From NCBI GenBank assembly GCA_049642385.1, contig JBAROU010000205.1, forward strand, positions 1 through 15,378: a stretch of 15,378 bases of DNA. Direction: 5' to 3'. This DNA is from JBAROU01 sp049642385. GTDB lineage: Bacteria; Chloroflexota; Dehalococcoidia; DSTF01; RBG-16-68-14. The position numbers and the translations under genes were made by a program. The notes beneath the pieces were generated by a model. It was not told where the DNA came from. It made no database searches and worked only from the letters and a program-made list of their open reading frames with translations. Below, piece by piece: positions 7,155-12,354 of this stretch; the first letter of the stretch is position 1, and each line of letters opens with the position of its first letter.

Positions 7155-7760
7155 CTACGCCCTGGTGCCCAAGTTGGTCTCCGTATGTGGGTGTGTTGTG
7201 AACACCGTGATGACGAGACCCAAGGTCATGAAATCGACTAGTTCCTGACAAATGATTTCGCTCCTGCCGCTCACCAGCTGAGCGATGATGTCTGGTCTCT
7301 TCGGCTCCAGGATGTCGATTTGAAAGGCGGCGGTGGGCAACTGTGTCTTGACTTCTCCAAATCGATCCTCCATGACATCGCATTTCTCAGCGAGGCCTGC
7401 GGCGCTGACGAGAACATGACGATGTGAACCATCACAGGACGATCCCCATTTCCTCGCATCATCTCTCGCAAACGATTGAACTACGATGTTCTCAAAACCA
7501 GAAAAGGTAGAGTCCAATGGCTGCTTAGTTTGCTCGACCGGGTAAGGGTCGCCGCGCCGGCGCGCAAGCTTGTAAGCATCCACGTGGTACGTACCTGTCT
7601 TTCCGTGATATGTGACATGAGGGTCCCACTTCTTGCCGCTCCTCAGCTGATGATGCTTCCCTGTGTTCTGCCACACCACGATATCTTTATTCGCCTTTGC
7701 TTCGATGTTGGCGAGCGCGTAAATCTCTCCACCATAATCGACACATATTCCGATCTGCAT
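7155..7760 (-). CDS. Hypothetical protein, low G+C, unrecognised family
   Basis: I do not recognise this 201-residue protein. It starts QIGICVDYGGEIYALANIEA, contains an HHQLRSGKKWDPHVTYHGKT stretch rich in His, Lys and Gly, a central FSGFENIVVQSFARDD, and a more hydrophobic end (ELVDFMTLGLVITVF). There is no signal peptide or clear catalytic motif; it looks soluble. Its base composition differs from its neighbours: the rows 7201-7260 and 7441-7500 each have 27 G+C in 60, against 44 of 60 at 961-1020. It also uses A/T-ending codons far more freely. This suggests recent acquisition. A GTG at 7808 would add 16 residues but lies only five bases past the terminator T-run at 7813-7816, so I chose the ATG at 7760. 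It is separated from the EVE gene by 58 bp. Confidence 0.6.
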   Translation of the reverse strand: MQIGICVDYGGEIYALANIEAKANKDIVVWQNTGKHHQLRSGKKWDPHVTYHGKTGTYHVDAYKLARRRGDPYPVEQTKQPLDSTFSGFENIVVQSFARDDARKWGSSCDGSHRHVLVSAAGLAEKCDVMEDRFGEVKTQLPTAAFQIDILEPKRPDIIAQLVSGRSEIICQELVDFMTLGLVITVFTTHPHTETNLGTRA

Positions 7761-7765
7761 ATCCC

Positions 7766-7771
7766 TATATA
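7766..7771 (-). promoter_or_regulatory. Possible -10 element for the hypothetical gene
   Basis: TATATA on the minus strand ends 5 bases before the ATG at 7760, which would give a leaderless or nearly leaderless mRNA. No -35 is obvious. The call rests on its position between the upstream terminator and the chosen start. Confidence 0.25.
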
Positions 7772-7812
7772 GATTGTCCTCGTTCGTGTTGATCACAGAT
7801 GTTCTCACAACG

Positions 7813-7840
7813 AAAAGCCCGGAGCGTTTTCGCCCCGGGC
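7813..7840 (-). terminator. Rho-independent terminator of the sufR-hesB unit
   Basis: Read on the minus strand: GCCCGG-g-GCG stem arm, AAAA loop, CGC-t-CCGGGC arm, then TTTT. This gives nine base pairs with one mismatch, a tetraloop and an immediate U-run, a textbook intrinsic terminator. It starts 26 bases after the hesB stop codon. Confidence 0.9.
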
Positions 7841-7866
7841 CGTTTGTCCGGTGTAGATCCGTCGGT

Positions 7867-8229
7867 CTAGTGGCAGGCGTGGGCGCTCTGCGCGCCGGCG
7901 CTGTCCGCCGTGTCGAAGCTGGAGCCGCACGCGCAGCTCTTCACCGCGTTTGGGTTGAAGATCGTGAAGCCGCTCTTCATGATGTCTTCGATGTAGTCGA
8001 TCTCCGCGCCCTTGAGCAGCGGCGCGCTCTCTGGGTCGACCAGCACCTTAATACCGCTGTGCTCGAAGACCAGGTCGTCCTCGTCCGCCTCCTGCGCGAT
8101 CGCCATCCCGTACTGGTAGCCCGAACAGCCGCCCCCGGCGACGAACACGCGGAGCCCGCCGGACGTCGTGCCTCGCTCCTGGAGCAGGGTCTTCGCCTTC
8201 TCAGCTGCCTTATCGCTAATGGTAATCAT
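7867..8229 (-). CDS. iscA: HesB/IscA-type iron-sulfur cluster assembly (A-type carrier) protein
   Basis: A 120-residue A-type carrier, which receives or stores Fe-S clusters and passes them to client proteins in the cytoplasm. The three conserved cysteines are present: Cys35 in GGGCSGYQYG, and Cys99 and Cys101 in SCACGSSF. VLVDPESAPLLKGAEIDYI and GFTIFNPNA are the family's conserved core. Odd point: a C-terminal extension after GSSF (about 15 residues) ends in HACH, adding one Cys and two His that could bind metal. It lies 43 bp downstream of sufR, with its own TTGCCA/TATAAT promoter across the sufR stop codon, and is followed by a strong terminator. The exact subtype (IscA, ErpA, SufA) cannot be decided from sequence alone. 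Confidence 0.92.
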   Translation of the reverse strand: MITISDKAAEKAKTLLQERGTTSGGLRVFVAGGGCSGYQYGMAIAQEADEDDLVFEHSGIKVLVDPESAPLLKGAEIDYIEDIMKSGFTIFNPNAVKSCACGSSFDTADSAGAQSAHACH

Positions 8230-8271
8230 GCCTGGCCCCTTTCGAGCGCGCTATTTCCACAGTCTCCACTT

Positions 8272-8299
8272 ATTATACCGATAGCTGGTCGCCTGGCAA
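8272..8299 (-). promoter_or_regulatory. Internal promoter of hesB/iscA
   Basis: On the minus strand TTGCCA (8294-8299), a 16-base spacer and a perfect TATAAT (8272-8277). The -35 lies in the last codons of sufR and the -10 overlaps its TAA stop. The expected start gives a leader of about 36 bases. This lets hesB be expressed independently of sufR. Confidence 0.65.
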
Positions 8300-8965
8300 G
8301 GCCCCCGCGCCGCTCTTGGCCTGGCGGCCCGGCGCCTCCCGGACTCGATAGGCGCAGTAGCCGTTCTGCCTCGACGCTTCTAGCTGTACCGAGGTAACAT
8401 CGGCAGCCAGGAGCAGCGACAACAGTCGCTCGTCGTGGCGGCAGACGTGGTCGGCGCTCTCGTTCATGCGCGAGCAGGGGCAGCCTTCTCCCACGAGCAG
8501 GTACCCCTCCTCCGATTCCTCCATCTCGAACGAGATGCCTTCCTCGCCTAGCGCCTGCGTCGTCGCCTCGATCCGCTGTGCCAGGGTGGAGCCGTGAATG
8601 TGGGGCGCGATGCGCTGGGCGAGTCGCTGCGCCATCCGCTCGAAGACGAGATCGGCCAGCTCCTCGCCGGAGCGCCCGGATGTCTCGTCGGTCGTCAGAA
8701 GCCGAATTTCGTCGATCAGCCGGTTCGTCAGGCGCACATAGTGCTTGGGAAACAGGTCTGCGCCGGCGTCGCTGATCGAGAACAGGTAGTGGGGCCGGCC
8801 AGTCTGCCGGCGCACCTGCGACACGTCCACGTGGCCGTCGCGGCCCAGGATGTCGAGGTGGCGTCGAATAGTGGCGGGCGCCAGGCCCAATTCCTGCACG
8901 AGGTCGTCGACCGTCGCCTGACGGCGGCGCAGGATGCTCAAGATAGTCTGGCGTGTGGTTTCCAT
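8273..8965 (-). CDS. sufR: SufR-type iron-sulfur-sensing transcriptional regulator (winged helix)
   Basis: The 230-residue product has an N-terminal DeoR/ArsR-like winged helix: TILSILRRRQATVDDLVQEL, APATIRRHLDILGRDGHV (recognition helix about 29-40), then a wing with RRQTGRPHYLFSIS. The C-terminal domain contains VGEGCPCSRMNESADHVC and NGYCAYRV. SufR proteins bind an Fe-S cluster through a C-X12-C-X13-C-X14-C pattern in the form I remember for cyanobacteria. Here Cys162, Cys175 and Cys204 fit the first, second and fourth positions, the third falls on Asp189, and Cys164 is extra. SufR normally represses suf or isc genes when its cluster is intact. Only hesB lies directly behind it, and cysteine desulfurase is 2 kb away. 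The ATG at 8965 has a TTGACG/TAAGCT promoter with a small dyad, consistent with autoregulation (inference). Confidence 0.83.
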   Translation of the reverse strand: METTRQTILSILRRRQATVDDLVQELGLAPATIRRHLDILGRDGHVDVSQVRRQTGRPHYLFSISDAGADLFPKHYVRLTNRLIDEIRLLTTDETSGRSGEELADLVFERMAQRLAQRIAPHIHGSTLAQRIEATTQALGEEGISFEMEESEEGYLLVGEGCPCSRMNESADHVCRHDERLLSLLLAADVTSVQLEASRQNGYCAYRVREAPGRQAKSGAGALPGDQLSV

Positions 8966-8971
8966 AACGTA

Positions 8972-9015
8972 TGAACTGTCTATTCAGCTTAGCGAGACGC
9001 CCAAGACGGCGTCAA
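8972..9015 (-). promoter_or_regulatory. sufR promoter with candidate operator dyad
   Basis: On the minus strand TTGACG (9010-9015), an 18-base spacer and TAAGCT (8986-8991) lie just before the sufR ATG. The sequence TGAA-N7-TTCA (8972-8986) is an inverted repeat covering the expected start point and the edge of the -10, where an autorepressor would bind. The arms are only 4 bp and could be chance. Confidence 0.45.
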
Positions 9016-9023
9016 GCATGTGG

Positions 9024-9041
9024 TGCTTTTTATGCTTTTTA
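9024..9041. repeat. Perfect 9-bp tandem duplication at the end of the kinase gene
   Basis: TGCTTTTTA occurs twice in direct succession (9024-9032 and 9033-9041). On the minus strand it supplies the TAA stop of the kinase gene and a second TAA 9 bases further. An A+T-rich island in G+C-rich sequence, just upstream of the sufR promoter. Confidence 0.6.
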
Positions 9042-9956
9042 CGCCGGCGCCGCGATCCACTCCCGCACGGCCGCCAGGCCCCGCTGCAGCCAGTCGTCGT
9101 CGCCGGTCTCGATCCCGTGGAGCACCGCGTGGAACGGGCTGATCCTGTCGCGGTAGATAGCCGCCCGCTCACGAAAGGTCTCGTCTAGGGGCAGCTCGTA
9201 CGCCGCGAGGATCGCTTCCCTCAGCGGCGCATCGAAGGTCTCTTCCTTGAACTCCGGATAGCCACTGAAATCGAACGCTGGATCGCCGACACGCGCGTCG
9301 CCGAAGTCGATCACCCCAGTCATCTTCCCGATCTCGGGATCGACGAGCACGTGCGCGCCGTCCAGGTCGCCGTGAAGGAGCGTCGGGCGAAAGGCGAAGT
9401 GTGCGGCGTTTCCGAGAAACGACCGCCAGAACGCCTCGACGGCCCGCCGTTCGTCCGCCGAAAAGTAGGGCGCCACCGCGCGCTCGCATCGCGCCTGCAT
9501 GCGCCGGTAGCGCTCGCGCCACGCTGGGCCGTCGTGCGCCCGCACGCCCAGCGCCTCGGCCCGCTCGATAGGGAAGCGGTGCAGCGCAGAGAGGAACCGC
9601 CCTAGCTCGCCCGCCACGGCTTCTCGCTGCTGGTCGCTGAGCAATGCCTCGCTGAGCGGCGTGCCCTCGATCTTGCGGTAGCCGTAAAACGGCCACCCGA
9701 ACGCTTCGCAGCCATGCGAGACGTACTCCGGGCGGGGAATCGGCACCGGCAGCGCGTCCGCGAGTTCCGGCAGCAGGCGTACTTCCTTGCGCATCGGTTC
9801 GACGCACGCCTCGCGCATCGGAAAACGAAAGAGCAGCTCGCCGCCAACGGCCCACAACTCGTAGTCCCACCCCTGCGCGAAGTAGCGCACATCGCCGATG
9901 TCGAGGCTGGGGAACGCCTGGCGCAGGATCCGGCGGCAGCGTTCGGCGTCGAGCAT
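9039..9956 (-). CDS. Aminoglycoside phosphotransferase-fold (APH) kinase, APH(2'')-like pattern
   Basis: The 305-residue product of the APH/choline kinase fold carries a nucleotide-binding N-lobe (LLFRFPM at 41-47, Lys57-Glu58 in RKEVRLL), the catalytic loop LLHGDLDGAHVLVD (His195, base Asp197) and the metal-binding GVIDFGDA (Asp217), then GDPAFDFSGY. His202 stands where most APH enzymes have the metal-binding Asn; my recollection is that the APH(2'') branch has His here. These enzymes transfer phosphate from ATP/GTP to small-molecule hydroxyls. The substrate cannot be read from the sequence, and environmental relatives are usually not resistance genes. It starts 2 bp after the stop of the neighbouring APH-fold gene, so the two are translationally linked. 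The overlap of its stop with the 9-bp tandem repeat is unusual. Confidence 0.85.
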   Translation of the reverse strand: MLDAERCRRILRQAFPSLDIGDVRYFAQGWDYELWAVGGELLFRFPMREACVEPMRKEVRLLPELADALPVPIPRPEYVSHGCEAFGWPFYGYRKIEGTPLSEALLSDQQREAVAGELGRFLSALHRFPIERAEALGVRAHDGPAWRERYRRMQARCERAVAPYFSADERRAVEAFWRSFLGNAAHFAFRPTLLHGDLDGAHVLVDPEIGKMTGVIDFGDARVGDPAFDFSGYPEFKEETFDAPLREAILAAYELPLDETFRERAAIYRDRISPFHAVLHGIETGDDDWLQRGLAAVREWIAAPA

Positions 9957-9958
9957 CG

Positions 9959-10891
9959 CTAACAGCGTCTCACGATAGACACGATGTACTCATCGAGCCG
10001 CGCACGGACGGTCTCCTCCGTCAGGCCGCGCACGCCGTGGTCGGTCCACCCGCGATACACGCCGGGGTCCGGTAGGCAGTCCATCGCTGTGACGGCATCC
10101 CAGTACGGATGGTGTCTGCTGCCGGCAAGCGTTTCGTACGCGGTAAGGAAGCGATCCGCGACATCGACGCCGTGCAGGCAGACGAGGTTTCGCCGGCAGT
10201 GACCGATGTCGATCCCCGCCGGACCACGCGACGCGTCCTCCCAGTCGACGACGCCGCTCACGTTGCCGTGCTGCCACAGCACGTTCGCCGGATGGTAGTC
10301 GCGGTGGATGAACACGGTCGCTTCGCTGGGCCCAGCGCCGCTTGCGAAATCTAGCGCCTTCGCCCACGCGTCCCTGTTCTCCGACCACGCGGGCGGCGCC
10401 AGCTCGCGCACGTTGTTGTACGCGCCGTACGGTCGAACCGATGTCGGTGCCTCGACGGCATGGATCGCCGGCAGGACGCTTGCCAGCCGCGTCAGCCACG
10501 ATTCCATATCGCGGGGCGCCAGCTCCACTCGACCCGGTAGCCGGGTCATCAATACGGCCTGCGCGTCGCAGACCTCCGCGGCGGCGTCCACCGCGACCAG
10601 CTCCGGCGCCGGGACATTGCTGTCCTTGAGCAGCGCGAGCACGCGGGCTTCGTGCTCAGCCAGGTCCGGCTCGCGTGCAAGCCAGTCGGCGTTCACGAAG
10701 CGCCGCAGCACCAGCCTATGCAGGCGGCCAGCAGCATCTGCCACGTCGATAGCATGCACCGCGCTCGAAACCCCGCCGCGCAGCCGCCGGATCGAACGCA
10801 CGCTCGCGCCGCCGCCAACGGCGTGTACCACCAAGCAAAGCGTCGCTTCCGGGGGGCGTTCGGTGTACGGATCGGCTGCAGCGCTCGCCAT
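9959..10891 (-). CDS. APH-fold phosphotransferase (second, divergent paralogue)
   Basis: About 310 residues. A glycine-containing N-lobe (IRRLRGGVSSAVHAIDV, then LVLRRF) precedes EHEARVLALL, and the C-lobe has the catalytic motif FIHRDYHPANVLW (His196, Asp198, Asn203) and metal-binding GVVDWEDASRGPAGIDIGHC (Asp216). This is the standard HxDxxxxN pattern, unlike the adjacent kinase with His at the last position. A hydroxylated small molecule is likely phosphorylated; the substrate is unknown. The frame is open to an ATG at 11023, but that version would start inside the divergent cysteine desulfurase gene and cover both promoters. I chose the ATG at 10891, which has an extended -10 (10907-10915) just ahead. 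It lies upstream of and next to the other kinase gene (2-bp gap). Confidence 0.83.
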   Translation of the reverse strand: MASAAADPYTERPPEATLCLVVHAVGGGASVRSIRRLRGGVSSAVHAIDVADAAGRLHRLVLRRFVNADWLAREPDLAEHEARVLALLKDSNVPAPELVAVDAAAEVCDAQAVLMTRLPGRVELAPRDMESWLTRLASVLPAIHAVEAPTSVRPYGAYNNVRELAPPAWSENRDAWAKALDFASGAGPSEATVFIHRDYHPANVLWQHGNVSGVVDWEDASRGPAGIDIGHCRRNLVCLHGVDVADRFLTAYETLAGSRHHPYWDAVTAMDCLPDPGVYRGWTDHGVRGLTEETVRARLDEYIVSIVRRC

Positions 10892-10906
10892 GATCGTGTT
10901 GCGATC

Positions 10907-10915
10907 AGCATAGCA
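10907..10915 (-). promoter_or_regulatory. Extended -10 promoter of the kinase pair
   Basis: TGCTATGCT on the minus strand (TGnTATnnT) ends 15 bases before the ATG at 10891, giving an expected leader of about 9 bases. The -35 region is poor. It supports the 10891 start over 11023. Confidence 0.45.
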
Positions 10916-10966
10916 ACCCGAGTAGGGGTGCACGGCCGTGCGCTCCTCCTCTCGCTCCACGCTTCG

Positions 10967-10996
10967 TTGACACCCTTCGTTGGCCAGTGCTACGGT
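10967..10996 (+). promoter_or_regulatory. Promoter of the cysteine desulfurase gene
   Basis: A perfect TTGACA (10967-10972), an 18-base spacer and TACGGT (10991-10996) preceded by TGC, so both a consensus -35 and an extended -10. Expected start near 11003, about 19 bases before the ATG at 11022. It lies within the 130-base divergent region shared with the kinase pair. Confidence 0.65.
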
Positions 10997-11021
10997 TCGA
11001 GTGCGTGAGCAATTATCGGTC

Positions 11022-12239
11022 ATGAGCGAACAACGCCGCGTCTATCTCGACCACGCTGCTACCACGCCCGCTGACCCGCGCGTGGTGGAAGCTCTGCTGC
11101 CTTATCTCACGGAGCACTGGGGCAACCCGTCTAGCATCTACTTCGAGGCGCGCGAAGCCCGAAAGGGCCTCGACGCTGCCCGCCGCAGCGTCGCCGAGGT
11201 GCTCGGCGCCCGCCCGGTCGAAGTGTTCTTCACCAGCGGCGGTACGGAGAGCGACAACCTGGCGCTGCGCGGCATCGCCTACGCCCGGACGGGCGGCCGT
11301 CTGGCCGGCGCGCGCCGCCGTGGCAACCACATCATCACCACCACGATCGAGCACCACGCCATCCTCCATAGCACCGAACGGCTCGAACAAGAAGGCTTCC
11401 GCGTCACCTACCTCCCGGTCGATCGCGCAGGCTTCGTCGATCTCGATGCCCTCCAGCGCGCGCTCGACGACGAGACGGTGCTCGTCTCGGTGATGTACGC
11501 CAACAACGAGGTCGGCACGATACAACCAATTGCCGACATCGTTCGCATCGTCAAGGAACGCGACCCGCACATCGTCGTCCACACCGACGCCGTGCAGGCT
11601 GCGGGCTACCTCGGCCTGAACGTCGACCGTCTCGGCGTCGATGCGCTATCGCTCGCTGGACACAAGATCTACGGCCCGAAAGGCGTCGGCGTGCTCTACG
11701 TACGCACGCGCACGCCGTTCGTCGCCCAGCAGCTCGGCGGCACGCAGGAGAAAAACCGGCGCGCCGGCACCGAGAACGTCGCGGGCGCGATCGGCATGGC
11801 CACGGCGCTCCACCTCGCCGAAGCGGAGCGCGCCGAGCGCAGCGAACATTCTCGTGGGCTGCGCGACCGGCTGCTCGACGAGCTCCCCGCGCGCGTGCCG
11901 GGCACACGCATCACCGGCACACCGGATCGCGACCGGCGCCTGCCCAACAACGCCTCGTTCTGCTTCGAGGGCGTCGAAGGGGAGGCCGTGCTGCTCCAGC
12001 TCGACCTGAACGGCGTGAGCGCCAGCAGCGGCTCCGCGTGCACCACGGCGTCGCTCGAGCCTTCCCACGTCCTGCTCGCCCTCGGCATCCCGCACGGCCT
12101 GGCGCGTGGCAGCCTCCGCCTCACCGTCGGCAAGGACAACACGATGTCCGATATCGAACGAACACTTGACGTAATCCCCGCCGCGGTCGAACGTCTGCGC
12201 AGCCTGGCGCCCAGGGCCGCCGCATCTTCGCGACGCTGA
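11022..12239 (+). CDS. iscS: Cysteine desulfurase (IscS/NifS type)
   Basis: The 405-residue class V PLP aminotransferase-fold enzyme converts cysteine to alanine and hands the persulfide sulfur to Fe-S cluster, tRNA-thiolation and other pathways. Landmarks: YLDHAATTP (8-16), TSGGTESDN (71-79), IEHHAIL (109-115), the PLP-lysine motif SLAGHKIYGPKG (Lys215), RAGTENVAG, and the active-site cysteine loop SSGSACTTASLEPSHVL (Cys340), which marks group I enzymes. The ATG at 11022 begins right before YLDHAATT, as in the family. A TTG at 10980 would add 14 residues over the promoter. It has no strong Shine-Dalgarno sequence. It is divergent from the kinase pair and 2 kb from sufR-hesB, with no iscU or mnmA beside it. 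IscS versus NifS cannot be separated further by eye. Confidence 0.93.
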   Translation: MSEQRRVYLDHAATTPADPRVVEALLPYLTEHWGNPSSIYFEAREARKGLDAARRSVAEVLGARPVEVFFTSGGTESDNLALRGIAYARTGGRLAGARRRGNHIITTTIEHHAILHSTERLEQEGFRVTYLPVDRAGFVDLDALQRALDDETVLVSVMYANNEVGTIQPIADIVRIVKERDPHIVVHTDAVQAAGYLGLNVDRLGVDALSLAGHKIYGPKGVGVLYVRTRTPFVAQQLGGTQEKNRRAGTENVAGAIGMATALHLAEAERAERSEHSRGLRDRLLDELPARVPGTRITGTPDRDRRLPNNASFCFEGVEGEAVLLQLDLNGVSASSGSACTTASLEPSHVLLALGIPHGLARGSLRLTVGKDNTMSDIERTLDVIPAAVERLRSLAPRAAASSRR

Positions 12240-12253
12240 CTCGCCCGCAACAC

Positions 12254-12262
12254 TGGTATCCT
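12254..12262 (+). promoter_or_regulatory. Extended -10 promoter element ahead of the GT39-like gene
   Basis: TGGTATCCT on the plus strand, the same nine bases as before argD and the lipoprotein gene. It lies about 15 bases after the cysteine desulfurase stop and 81 bases before the ATG at 12344, implying a leader of about 75 bases. No -35 is convincing. Confidence 0.5.
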
Positions 12263-12314
12263 CTCGTCCGTTGTTCTCTCAGAGCGGCCGTTTGCAATTC
12301 GCCCGCCTTATGTA

Positions 12315-12354
12315 GTCTCATGGGAAAGGCCTGAGACGGCCTCATGACGATGAG
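12315..12354 (+). promoter_or_regulatory. Overlapping inverted repeats across the start of the GT39-like gene
   Basis: Three inverted repeats share bases: GTCTCA (12315-12320) with TGAGAC (12332-12337); AGGCC (12327-12331) with GGCCT (12338-12342); and CTCAT (12341-12345) with ATGAG (12350-12354). The second overlaps the loop of the first and part of its arm region, so the stems look mutually exclusive, and the third contains the start codon. This could control translation initiation, but there is no experimental or comparative evidence. Confidence 0.3.

Noticed and set aside
9039..10891. Antibiotic resistance cassette
   Set aside because: APH-fold motifs alone do not show aminoglycoside or macrolide activity, and there are no integron, transposon or other resistance genes nearby.
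10892..11023. Longer kinase (start 11023) and longer cysteine desulfurase (start TTG 10980)
   Set aside because: The two long forms would overlap head to head and cover both promoters; their extra residues look unlike family N-termini.
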